Of a stretch of 40,433 nucleotides of DNA, positions 24,621 through 32,218 are shown piece after piece (the first letter of the stretch is position 1; each line of letters starts with the position of its first letter). Origin of the DNA: Candidatus Scalindua sp. (GTDB lineage: Bacteria; Planctomycetota; Brocadiia; Brocadiales; Scalinduaceae). The stretch is from NCBI GenBank assembly GCA_030748215.1, contig JASMMK010000047.1, positions 1 to 40,433 of the forward strand. The letters run 5' to 3'. The notes under the pieces were generated by a model, which saw nothing but the letters and a program-made list of their open reading frames with translations, ran no database searches and had not been told where the DNA came from. The position numbers and the translations under genes are program-made.

Positions 24621-25595
24621 TTATGTTTGAGGCAACGTAGAGTATGATGGCGTATATTTTGAGCCTTGATATGAATTGCGATGTTTTAATTCATTGGTAA
24701 TTGCAGCAAACACCTCACCCTTAGTTGCCTTCCAGACGGGTGCAATTAAGGAATCTCCGTGTGTATCACCAACTAATCTCTGTACAACTATGTCCGGAGA
24801 AATTCTCTCTAAAAAATCACAAGCGAGCGAGACATATTCTTCTACTTTCAATGTTTTAACGTTACCCCTGGCGTAATCTTCAGCCATCGCCGTGTTTTTA
24901 GCAATGTACAGATGATGGAGTTTCATTCCGTCTATACCCATAGAAGAGACTGTTCGGGCAGTTTCCATCATGTCATTCCTGTCTTCTCCTGGAAGACCGA
25001 GGATGACGTGAACGCATATTTTTATGCCATTTCTGTTTTTCGTACGTGTTACAGCATCTTCGAAAGAGTTGTAATCGTGTCCTCGATTTACTAATTGCAA
25101 AGTACGATCGTGAATTGACTGCAAGCCATATTCAACCCATACATGGTACTTTTTAGTATAACTGCAGATAAGGTCCAGTATTTCTTCCGTAACACAGTCA
25201 GGCCTGGTACCAATAGAAAGGCCGATGACATCATCGTTTAACAACGCTTCATCATACCGAGCCTTTAGTGTACCAACATCTGCATATGTATTCGTAAAAG
25301 CCTGAAAGTAAGCAATGAACTTTTCCGCACTATACCTTCTTTTTAAATACTCAACGCCCTTTTCAACCTGTTCTTTTATGGGCAAGATGGTTTCACGCAC
25401 ATTTGGGCTGAAACTCTCATTAGCACAGTAAGTACACCCTCCAACACCCACCAGTCCATCCCTGTTTGGACATGTGAAACCGGCATGAATCGAAACTTTG
25501 TGAACCTTTACGGAGAAATTTTCCCTTAAATAGGCACTAAAGGGGTAGTATCTGTGTGATTCCAACCATGTTTTTTGAGTCGAGACTGTAGTCAT
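24621..25595 (-). CDS. Radical SAM protein, TIGR01212/YhcC family
   Basis: This 324-residue protein opens with the family's RYYPFSAYLRENFSVKVHKV and the cluster motif HAGFTCPNRDG, then GGCTYC, whose three Cys bind the 4Fe-4S cluster that cleaves S-adenosylmethionine. Further family marks are AYFQAFTNTYA, IGTRPDCV, WVEYGLQSIHD, HVILGLPGED and the C-terminal LVGDTHGD. The molecular reaction of this family is not settled. It is a single gene with no obvious operon partner; the tRNA-Gly follows on the same strand after a 200-base gap. Confidence 0.9.
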   Translation of the reverse strand: MTTVSTQKTWLESHRYYPFSAYLRENFSVKVHKVSIHAGFTCPNRDGLVGVGGCTYCANESFSPNVRETILPIKEQVEKGVEYLKRRYSAEKFIAYFQAFTNTYADVGTLKARYDEALLNDDVIGLSIGTRPDCVTEEILDLICSYTKKYHVWVEYGLQSIHDRTLQLVNRGHDYNSFEDAVTRTKNRNGIKICVHVILGLPGEDRNDMMETARTVSSMGIDGMKLHHLYIAKNTAMAEDYARGNVKTLKVEEYVSLACDFLERISPDIVVQRLVGDTHGDSLIAPVWKATKGEVFAAITNELKHRNSYQGSKYTPSYSTLPQT

Positions 25596-25902
25596 CTATA
25601 TAATCTATCAGGAAGAAATTTAGTGTCAAAGAAAAAAGCAGGTCACTCTATAATTTCAAAACTGCAGTAATTTTGATCATCCGACTCAATACCAACAATA
25701 CAGGAGTCCAAGATAAAAAGTTACTAAACGCATGTTACTTGAGATATACCCCGATGAAAAAGAGTAACGAAAGTCTACATTATTGATAAGTAATTATGGA
25801 CATGATATCTATACGGTAATGTTTAATATAGATTTGCAGCACTAGATATGATATGTCGCTTCAGCTGGCTTTAAAATTGGTTCTTCGAATCACTAATTAA
25901 TT
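25596..25902. other. Intergenic stretch without a visible gene
   Basis: This AT-rich spacer of about 300 bases lies between the radical-SAM gene start and the rpsU end, both on the minus strand. It should hold the radical-SAM promoter, but no convincing -35/-10 pair stands out. A GTTACT/AGTAAC pair at about 25733-25763 is the only local symmetry I noticed. Confidence 0.3.
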
Positions 25903-25931
25903 GCAAATATTACGAGTTAAATAATATTTGC
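25903..25931 (-). terminator. Hairpin overlapping the rpsU stop codon
   Basis: GCAAATATT (25903-25911) and AATATTTGC (25923-25931) form a perfect nine-base stem, with the rpsU stop codon in the 11-base loop. On the minus strand the right arm is followed by an A/T-rich tract, but not a pure T-run, so it is a weak terminator or an mRNA-end stabiliser. Confidence 0.45.
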
Positions 25932-26120
25932 GTTTGGATTCTGTGCCTTCTTAATATTTTTAATTCTCCTGCTAGCTTCACGTCGACGTTTATCAGACGG
26001 TTTTTCAAAATAAGCATAACGTTTTGATTGATTTATTATGCCCTCTTTATCACACATCTTTTTAAATCTTCTAATCGCCTCACGTAAGCTCTCATTTTCA
26101 GAAATCTGAATCTTTGCCAT
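25917..26120 (-). CDS. rpsU: 30S ribosomal protein S21
   Basis: This 67-residue basic protein is of normal S21 size. It matches the family: an N-terminal helix (ESLREAIRRFKKMCDKEGII), then the signature RYAYFEKPSDKRRREASRR and a basic tail. S21 sits at the small-subunit platform near the Shine-Dalgarno duplex. I chose ATG 26120 because MAKIQISENES is the family start and TGGAG lies about 11 bases before it. An in-frame upstream start at 26201 adds 27 unrelated residues. Confidence 0.93.
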   Translation of the reverse strand: MAKIQISENESLREAIRRFKKMCDKEGIINQSKRYAYFEKPSDKRRREASRRIKNIKKAQNPNANII

Positions 26121-26331
26121 AAAAAAACCAACTCCATTTCTATTAAAATTGCTAAAAGATTGCCAAGTGGGTATACTATAGATAAACCTATAAACAGTCA
26201 AGAGAAAAGTTAACGTTACGACTGTTTTTGTTTTATAGATATTCTTCTATTTTCAAGATATTTTGTAGTGTTTTTACTTAAATAACGCTATATATTGCAG
26301 ATTCTAGTTTAATCGTCATTTAAACTTTTAT

Positions 26332-28164
26332 CTAGATCCTCTTAAATTGCTTCTCAAGTTCAGATATTTTGAATTCGAGTGCAGTAGGGCGGCCATGGGG
26401 ACAAAAGCTGGTGACAATATTGTCTTTCCTTTGCTCTAGAAGTGATTGGATCTCCTGTGGTGCCAGCCGCTGGCCTGCCTTGACAGCACCTTTACAGGCC
26501 ATAACCTGGACGATTTTTACTAAAATATTATCTGTTTCACTTTTAACGTCATCACTATCAATCTCTTCGAGAACACTTTGAATAAGCGAGTGAAAATCCA
26601 GGTTTTTCAAAATTTGTGGATGTGTTCGGATCGCTATTGTACTTTTTCCAAATTCTTCTATTTCTAATCCTAAAGTAGCAAACTTCTCTCTGAGACTCAT
26701 GATTGTAACAAAATCACGTGGGGCCAGTTCTATTAATGCAGGAATTAACAGTTTCTGTATTGCGAGTCTTGACGACTTAATATGCTCCCATATCTCGTGG
26801 TAAAGAACAACCTCGTGCAGAGCATGCTGATCAATTATATTTAAACCTTCTGCAGTCTCTTCAATTATGTACGAATTATGGATCTGTATGTGAGAAGTAA
26901 GCTTACTTTCCTGTTTGAATAAAGGCTTAGCCTCTGCAGATGGCAAAACATCCTGTTTATGCTCATCTTTACGATGAGGAGTTTCCTTGTCAGAAGACGT
27001 TGAGAAGAAATCTGACATAGACTTCATCACAGACTCTTTTCTTCCATCCGAAGAAACCTCTTTATCCTTCCTGAGTTGTGCCTCAACACCTCCCACAAAT
27101 GTATTGGCAGGTGCAGTAGACGATTCTACGTTGGGACGGCTTTCCTGGCTTGTCGCCTGAAATGAAGTGTGAGATTCTGTCTGCATAAGGGCGGAACGTA
27201 TTGTGGCATATAGCTGATCGTGAATAAGCCCCGTATTCTTAAACCTGACTTCAATCTTTGTTGGATGCACATTAACATCCACTTCCCTGCTATCAATCTG
27301 AAGATTTAAAAAAATAATGGGTGATCGTCTGGACATCAAAAGGTTTCGATAAGCAGCATTTATAGCATGAAAAATTATGTTGTCTCGAATATACCTTCCG
27401 TTAAGAAAAATAAACTGCATCTTTGTATTTGGACGATTATATGTTGGCGGCAGGATGTAACCATATATAGAGATATCAGGTTCTTTTAAATTTATTTCAA
27501 GAAGATTTTCGCTTATCTCTTTTCCATAGATCGTGTTTATTCTCTCCTTCAGGTTTTTGGCGGTAGGAAAGATTAAGACATTTTTTCCGTTATGAAGAGT
27601 CGTAAAATGGATATTTGGATACGATAAAGCAAACCTTGTAACCATTTCTGATATATGGGCCATTTCAGTTCGCGTGCTTTTTAGAAATTTTCGCCTAACG
27701 GGAGTATTATAAAACAGATTTTGTACATCGATCTGAGTGCCCTCAGGCGCCCCTTTTTCTTTTATCTTACCAAGCTGTCCTCCCTCAATCTGAATTTCCG
27801 AACCAATTAATGCATCCTTTGTGCGGGATATAATCCTGATCTGTGAAATTGATCCAATGCTTGGAAGGGCTTCTCCACGAAAACCCAGCGTATCAATAGA
27901 GAAAAGATCATCATCACTTCGCAGCTTGCTTGTTGCATGGCTTAAAAACGCTATCTTGAGATCATCTGCATCCATTCCAACACCATTGTCAGAAACCTTT
28001 ATAAGTTTTTTACCACCCTCCTCCAGTTGTATCTCTATTTGCGTTGCACCGGCATCAATCGCGTTCTCAACCAACTCTTTTAATACCGAGGCAGGACGCT
28101 CTATGACTTCACCGGCAGCTATTTTGGTTACAACTGTTTCTGGCAAAACCTTTATTCTAGACAC
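26332..28164 (-). CDS. mutL: DNA mismatch repair protein MutL
   Basis: This 610-residue protein has the GHKL ATPase N-terminus: LKELVENAIDAGA, VSDNGVGM, FRGEAL and the PVRRKFL segment (about residues 30-155). A poorly conserved linker (about 340-415) is followed by the dimerisation domain. The C-terminus carries the endonuclease set of MutLs from bacteria lacking MutH: DQHALHE (about 445), ACKGAVKAGQ and CPHGRPTALEF. The last Glu of the DQHAxxExxxxE motif is shifted by one residue here (HEVVLYHE). It probably nicks DNA itself. The tsaE stop overlaps the mutL start by 13 bases, so thiL-tsaE-mutL form an operon. Confidence 0.95.
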   Translation of the reverse strand: MSRIKVLPETVVTKIAAGEVIERPASVLKELVENAIDAGATQIEIQLEEGGKKLIKVSDNGVGMDADDLKIAFLSHATSKLRSDDDLFSIDTLGFRGEALPSIGSISQIRIISRTKDALIGSEIQIEGGQLGKIKEKGAPEGTQIDVQNLFYNTPVRRKFLKSTRTEMAHISEMVTRFALSYPNIHFTTLHNGKNVLIFPTAKNLKERINTIYGKEISENLLEINLKEPDISIYGYILPPTYNRPNTKMQFIFLNGRYIRDNIIFHAINAAYRNLLMSRRSPIIFLNLQIDSREVDVNVHPTKIEVRFKNTGLIHDQLYATIRSALMQTESHTSFQATSQESRPNVESSTAPANTFVGGVEAQLRKDKEVSSDGRKESVMKSMSDFFSTSSDKETPHRKDEHKQDVLPSAEAKPLFKQESKLTSHIQIHNSYIIEETAEGLNIIDQHALHEVVLYHEIWEHIKSSRLAIQKLLIPALIELAPRDFVTIMSLREKFATLGLEIEEFGKSTIAIRTHPQILKNLDFHSLIQSVLEEIDSDDVKSETDNILVKIVQVMACKGAVKAGQRLAPQEIQSLLEQRKDNIVTSFCPHGRPTALEFKISELEKQFKRI

Positions 28165-28667
28165 TTAACCTTCTCCTTAATTTCATCCATAAAATTTCTG
28201 TATCTTTCTCCATTATAAGACACATTGATACCTCTTAATGTTTTTCCCTCTATCTTAATTGTAATTTTTAGAAACTCGTCCGGCAGACATTCTATCACTT
28301 TATCCGCCCATTCAATAATTGATATACCATTACCCCAGAAAAAACCCACACAGTCGATTTCATACATTTCATCCGCTGATTTCAACCTGTATGCATCGAA
28401 GTGGTAAATCGGCAATCGGCCCTTATATTGCTTAACTATTACATAGCTCGGACTTGTAACTTCTTTTCTGTTCTCCACACCCTGGCCTTCTGCAATCCCT
28501 TTTGTAAAATGTGTTTTGCCGGCACCCAATTGACCTATAAGCGCTACTACATCACCTGCTTTAAGAAGAGAACCTATTAGCCGACCAGACTCGATTGTCT
28601 GCTCAATCTCTCCGGTTTCAATATGGATGGAATTATCTGAAATAGTAAATTTATTTTTATTTAAAAT
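28152..28667 (-). CDS. tsaE: TsaE, ATPase of tRNA t6A synthesis, with non-standard start codon
   Basis: TsaE is the ATPase that supports the TsaB-TsaD complex making threonylcarbamoyl-adenosine at position 37 of ANN-decoding tRNAs. Present are the P-loop LIGQLGAGKTHFTKGI, VTSPSYVIVKQY, the HFDAYRL segment and IIEWADKV. The first ATG/GTG/TTG in frame is a TTG at 28529, inside the P-loop, and would delete the first strand. The frame stays open and family-like upstream (ESGRLIGSLLKAGDVVALIG) to a TAG overlapping the thiL end, with no canonical start. I therefore place the start at an ATT, most likely 28667 (171 residues; AGGG 8 bases before) or 28643. 28607 is another option. Confidence 0.82.
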   Translation of the reverse strand: MLNKNKFTISDNSIHIETGEIEQTIESGRLIGSLLKAGDVVALIGQLGAGKTHFTKGIAEGQGVENRKEVTSPSYVIVKQYKGRLPIYHFDAYRLKSADEMYEIDCVGFFWGNGISIIEWADKVIECLPDEFLKITIKIEGKTLRGINVSYNGERYRNFMDEIKEKVKCLE

Positions 28668-29625
28668 GTTTATACCCTATTGATTTTATTCTTTTTAACT
28701 TACCGACCGTATCTTGCATTTTGATCCCCTTTGATTTGTTAACATGGCCTATCTTTGATAACCGTGCAGGAAAAGACCTGGAAGCTAAAAGTTTTTTCGA
28801 CTCTTTATCAGAAAGAGTAAAAAGCAGTTCGTAATCCTCACCATCATGAAGAGCATGTTGGAGTGCTGACCGTCCGGTCTTTCGCGCCAGCCTCTTTGCA
28901 TCTGCAGATATCGGAACTTCGTCTTCGTATAAAACAGCGCCAACCCCACTCTCCTCAAGAATGTGGCCCAGATCCGCCGCCAGACCGTCACTTATATCTA
29001 TCATAGAATTTATTTTAAATTTCTTATTTAGCAATAGGCCTTCTTTTAAGCGTGGCTTGAACGTGATATGTTTTCCCAATATTGACCCGCCCAATGCACC
29101 CGTTACCATTATGACATCATTCACCTTCGCGCCAGAGCGGGATATAGTTTTCAATCCTTCATTTCTGCCATACATCGTCACGTTGATAACCAATGTTTTT
29201 TTACTGCTGACAATATCTCCGCCTATTATCTTAATATTGAAAGCATCTGCCATTTTCTTGATACCACGATACAATTCTCTGGCAAATTTTGTCTTAGTCT
29301 CGTGAGGGAAACAGATTGAAACTACCGCATATTTTGCCGAACAACCCATAGCAGCAATATCACTGATGCTACAGGCGATCGACTTGCTTCCAATTTCTCC
29401 GGGCGTACTCTTTTTCAGATCAAAGTGTGTACCTTCTACCAGCATATCCGTGGTAACCAGGAGCACATTATCGCCATTAATCCTTACAGACGCACAATCA
29501 TCACCGATGCCGATGATGACGTTCTTATCTCTCTTTTGATTACCTCTTATCCATTTTATGAAAGAGAATTCATCCATTTCCAGTCGACTTTGGTTTGTAT
29601 CGCTTTTTTGTGTATGTATACCCAT
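28657..29625 (-). CDS. thiL: Thiamine-monophosphate kinase
   Basis: This 322-residue protein makes thiamine diphosphate from thiamine monophosphate and ATP. It has the AIR-synthase/PurM fold with the ThiL motifs IGIGDDCA, LLVTTDMLVEGTHFDL, KSIACSISDIAAMG, IIGGDI, VTGALGG, IDISDGLAADLGHI and HDGEDYELLFTL. ATG 29625 is given, but ATG 29577 (MDEFSFIKWIRG) matches the usual family N-terminus better; neither has a good ribosome site. The stop overlaps the proposed tsaE start by about 11 bases. No thiamine riboswitch is visible upstream. Confidence 0.94.
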   Translation of the reverse strand: MGIHTQKSDTNQSRLEMDEFSFIKWIRGNQKRDKNVIIGIGDDCASVRINGDNVLLVTTDMLVEGTHFDLKKSTPGEIGSKSIACSISDIAAMGCSAKYAVVSICFPHETKTKFARELYRGIKKMADAFNIKIIGGDIVSSKKTLVINVTMYGRNEGLKTISRSGAKVNDVIMVTGALGGSILGKHITFKPRLKEGLLLNKKFKINSMIDISDGLAADLGHILEESGVGAVLYEDEVPISADAKRLARKTGRSALQHALHDGEDYELLFTLSDKESKKLLASRSFPARLSKIGHVNKSKGIKMQDTVGKLKRIKSIGYKHFK

Positions 29626-29680
29626 TACAAATTAGTTTTCGGTTTCCATAACCTGATTTCACTGGAAATTTACATTTTTC

Positions 29681-29772
29681 TCAATCAAAAAATCCTCGAT
29701 TTGGTATTACCAAGCCTCTGGCTTTGTTCAATCAAAAAATCAAAATTTCAGGTAAACTCATGCCCTGAAATT
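29681..29772. repeat. Direct repeats and a 9-bp hairpin upstream of thiL
   Basis: The 14-base word TCAATCAAAAAATC occurs at 29681-29694 and again at 29728-29741. Next to it AATTTCAGG (29744-29752) pairs with CCTGAAATT (29764-29772). They lie between the thiL start and the terminator of the upstream gene, where a promoter or operator for thiL would sit. Confidence 0.4.
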
Positions 29773-29808
29773 CCAAAAATCAATTTGTGACGGGTATAAA
29801 AAATGAAT

Positions 29809-29843
29809 AAAAAACCCCTGAGAGGCGCTTGGTCTCCCAGGGG
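29809..29843 (-). terminator. Intrinsic terminator of the Fe-S/hemerythrin operon
   Basis: On the minus strand CCCCTG pairs with CAGGGG, extended inside by GAG/CTC past one mismatch, and is followed by six T (29809-29814). It lies about 35 bases after the stop of the gene at 29877-30344 and closes that two-gene unit. Confidence 0.9.
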
Positions 29844-29876
29844 ATTATTATGTTTAACAGATAAGTACTGAAATCT

Positions 29877-30344
29877 TTAAAGCCACTCTTCGGACAATAC
29901 CTGACCACCTTCTACACCGACAACAATCTGTTTGAGAGGTATCTTGCGTGTAGCCTTATCTGCACCAGATTTTGCAATCTGGGACAGCCCCATACAGCAT
30001 GGTACCTGCATAATCATAACGGTTAAAGTATTGATCTTGGAGTCATCGATCAAAGAAGCAATTTTGTCTACATAAATTTCCTGATCTGAATCCAGTTTTG
30101 GACATCCAATAGCCAGGCTTTTTCCTTTAAGGTGATCTTTGTGGAAATCTGCCAAAGCAAAAGGTACACAGTCCGCAGCAAGTAAAACATCTTTCTCCTG
30201 AAAATAAGGTGCCTGTGGAGAAACCAGATGCAACTGGATAGGCCACTGTTTCAGCTGAGATTGGCGTGCGCCTGTTTCATCTTCACCCTGCGCATCGTCT
30301 TCATTAAAATCCATTGTTTTTGATCCTGGGCAGCAATCACTCAT
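29877..30344 (-). CDS. Cys-rich protein, C-terminal part of an iron-sulfur oxidoreductase family
   Basis: This 155-residue protein contains the segment QLKQWPIQLHLVSPQAPYF, then LLAADCVPFAL, FHKDHLKGKSLAIGCPKLD and MQVPCCMGL. I recognise this as the domain usually found behind a 4Fe-4S ferredoxin domain in a family of bacterial redox proteins. Here the classical ferredoxin domain is missing. The N-terminus is short and has only the CC pair (MSDCCPGSK). The Cys at ADC, GCPKLD and PCC are good cluster or metal ligands. It starts one base after the stop of the hemerythrin gene, so the two proteins are made together. The exact reaction is unknown. Confidence 0.7.
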   Translation of the reverse strand: MSDCCPGSKTMDFNEDDAQGEDETGARQSQLKQWPIQLHLVSPQAPYFQEKDVLLAADCVPFALADFHKDHLKGKSLAIGCPKLDSDQEIYVDKIASLIDDSKINTLTVMIMQVPCCMGLSQIAKSGADKATRKIPLKQIVVGVEGGQVLSEEWL

Positions 30345-30345
30345 A

Positions 30346-31134
30346 TTAATTCTCCTTCGCGAATTTTTCTTCTAAATCAATTATAAATTTCTCATACCTC
30401 CTCGGCAGTTCTTCTCCAACTGAATCATCTGCCGCACTACATCTCTGAAACAGTTCGCCAATCTGATTATCAGTCATTTGACGCTCTATCCATGGATATA
30501 ATATTTCATCTTCCTTCTTTATATGCTGAGTCAGCAAATCCCTGTATCCATGCAAATGCTCTTTGATCTGAGCCTTGTTTCCATTTTCAGCACCTTCAAC
30601 AACATTCCTGACATGATTCCTTCCAGTATCATGATCTTCGTACATAATCTTAATTATCTCCGACTGTTCGTCAACATACTTAAAGAAGATATCCTCTTCC
30701 TTCATATGATGGAACTTATCAGCATAGCCTCGTATGAAATCAACACAGCTCAGAATAAGATCTTTATCCACCGTTTCACTGTTTTCGACAAAATCAGCAA
30801 TGGTAGGAATTAAAGCCAGCATCCGTTTGATCAGTACATGCTCATCCACGAGATTTTTTACCGCCGGAGAATAATTTATCTCTTTAGGTACAATTTTTGA
30901 CAAATCCACCTTTGGTTCCGGTACATCTCTATCCGGATAAAGGGCTTTTTCCATTTTATACATCAAAGTAGCTTCTGTCTGCGGATCAAGACCGTGTATG
31001 CCCACAACATCACTCACCAGACAACTTCCGACAGAACACGGAGCACAGCCAATACCATATTCTTCCAAAAGACGTCCGACTTCAGGGCATTGATCTATAA
31101 CTGCCCTTATATCTTTACTCATTATTTTTTCCAA
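30346..31134 (-). CDS. Hemerythrin-like protein with Cys-rich DUF1858-type N-terminus
   Basis: This 262-residue protein has two parts. Residues about 1-70 resemble DUF1858/ScdA-type N-domains, with Cys16 and a GCAPCSVGSC cluster (Cys30, 33, 38). Residues about 95-235 form an HHE hemerythrin fold with the expected His/Glu ligands: VDEHVLIK, FHHMKEEDIFF, YEDHDTGRNHVRN and TQHIKKEDEILYPW. Such proteins sense or bind O2 or NO, or help repair di-iron and Fe-S centres (as YtfE/ScdA do). The TTG start at 31134 is favoured over ATG 31122 because AAGGAGG lies six bases before it. A good promoter lies upstream and a Fe-S-type gene follows after one base. Confidence 0.82.
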   Translation of the reverse strand: MEKIMSKDIRAVIDQCPEVGRLLEEYGIGCAPCSVGSCLVSDVVGIHGLDPQTEATLMYKMEKALYPDRDVPEPKVDLSKIVPKEINYSPAVKNLVDEHVLIKRMLALIPTIADFVENSETVDKDLILSCVDFIRGYADKFHHMKEEDIFFKYVDEQSEIIKIMYEDHDTGRNHVRNVVEGAENGNKAQIKEHLHGYRDLLTQHIKKEDEILYPWIERQMTDNQIGELFQRCSAADDSVGEELPRRYEKFIIDLEEKFAKEN

Positions 31135-31185
31135 AAATCCCCTCCTTACACGTATCTATTTTAATATCGTAACTATAAACCTTTT

Positions 31186-31215
31186 ATTTTAGTTGATTAC
31201 TACGTAATATGTCAA
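31186..31215 (-). promoter_or_regulatory. Sigma-70-type promoter with palindromic spacer
   Basis: On the minus strand TTGACA (31215-31210) and TAAAAT (31191-31186) are 18 bases apart. The spacer holds the perfect palindrome ATTAC-GTA-GTAAT, and TTGA/TCAA flank it symmetrically. It is about 50 bases before the hemerythrin start. A repressor or activator site overlapping the promoter is likely, but the regulator cannot be named. Confidence 0.6.
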
Positions 31216-31289
31216 GAATAGATTTTTCAGTATTAAGACTTATTAAATAAACAAGTTACACACATATTTTTCAACGTCTTCATAAGGCG

Positions 31290-32069
31290 TTAAAATAAAA
31301 TTCCACTTATCGCATGCCAAATCTCTTCTGAAATACCCTCTTTAGGCTTTATTTGACTTCTTTCAGCACATTCTATAGTACACCAGTTACTATCACTGGC
31401 AGCAAGTTCTACATATGCATCCCGAACTCTCTTCAGGTACTCGGTGTCTTCTTCATGTAAATCCATCTTTGATTTTAAGCCTTCTGATTCTCTTAATCTT
31501 GTTTTAATTAATTCCCGGGAAATATCCACCGGAACATGCAGATAAATAGTAAAATCTGCCTTTGGGACGGCATAAACTTCATGTTCGAGCACCTCAATCC
31601 ATTTATAAAATTTCTTCCGGGCCACTGCGTCACTGATCTTTGCTCCTTGATGAGCCATATTCGAGCAAACATAACGATTAGATATTACTATGTTTCCATC
31701 TTCCAGCCATTTGTGCATCTGGTTTTTTGCTTCCCATCGATCTCCCGCGTAAAGAAGGGAAGTGAGATAAGGATCAACCTCATTGGGTCGTGACTCAAGA
31801 TATTCAGTCTTGTCACTTACAGGAACGGAACTTTTTTCACTGAGAAGTGGATGTTTTTTAAGATGGTCTCTCAATTCCTGCGGCCAACCGAATTCGCCAT
31901 TCAGATATTTCTCTATCATATCTGCAAAGAACGATTTGCCATATTGTGGAAAATCTGTCATTTGTACCTGATAGCCCTCTTTCGTCAGCCTTTCCGTAAG
32001 GAGGCCGGTTTGCACGGTTTTACCGCTCCCGTCGGTCCCTTCAACGACAATAAGTTTACCTTTTTTCAT
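31290..32069 (-). CDS. tmk: Thymidylate kinase, long form
   Basis: This 259-residue protein phosphorylates dTMP to dTDP. The P-loop is VVEGTDGSGKT (about 8-18), and MTDFPQYG carries the phosphate-acceptor region. The family DRY motif reads NRYVCSNMAHQG. An acidic/basic stretch of about 40 residues (roughly 58-100, around FGWPQELRDHLKKHPLLSEK) is inserted after the dTMP-binding region, making the protein about 50 residues longer than E. coli Tmk. The lid (RLRESEGLKSKMDLHEEDTEY) is present. It stands alone, upstream of the hemerythrin operon on the same strand, with 155 bases between. Confidence 0.85.
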   Translation of the reverse strand: MKKGKLIVVEGTDGSGKTVQTGLLTERLTKEGYQVQMTDFPQYGKSFFADMIEKYLNGEFGWPQELRDHLKKHPLLSEKSSVPVSDKTEYLESRPNEVDPYLTSLLYAGDRWEAKNQMHKWLEDGNIVISNRYVCSNMAHQGAKISDAVARKKFYKWIEVLEHEVYAVPKADFTIYLHVPVDISRELIKTRLRESEGLKSKMDLHEEDTEYLKRVRDAYVELAASDSNWCTIECAERSQIKPKEGISEEIWHAISGILF

Positions 32070-32180
32070 AATTTAGTATCCTGACCAGTAACGAAAATTA
32101 GCCCGCTCCACTATTTAGACGACATTGTGACAACCGTTCATAATAGAGTATCAATGCCAGCTTGAAAATCAAATGATTTG

Positions 32181-32208
32181 TTGTAAAAGGTGATTATTTT
32201 GATACAAT
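32181..32208 (+). promoter_or_regulatory. Promoter-like element very close to the htrA start
   Basis: TTGTAA (32181-32186) and TACAAT (32203-32208) are 16 bases apart. A transcript starting seven to nine bases after the -10 would begin within a few bases of ATG 32219. No Shine-Dalgarno sequence precedes that ATG, so a leaderless or near-leaderless mRNA is possible. Confidence 0.35.
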
Positions 32209-32218
32209 TTCTTGTACT

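Noticed and set aside
29626-29876. Thiamine diphosphate riboswitch in front of thiL
   Set aside because: The conserved CTGAGA and ACCTGA elements are absent.
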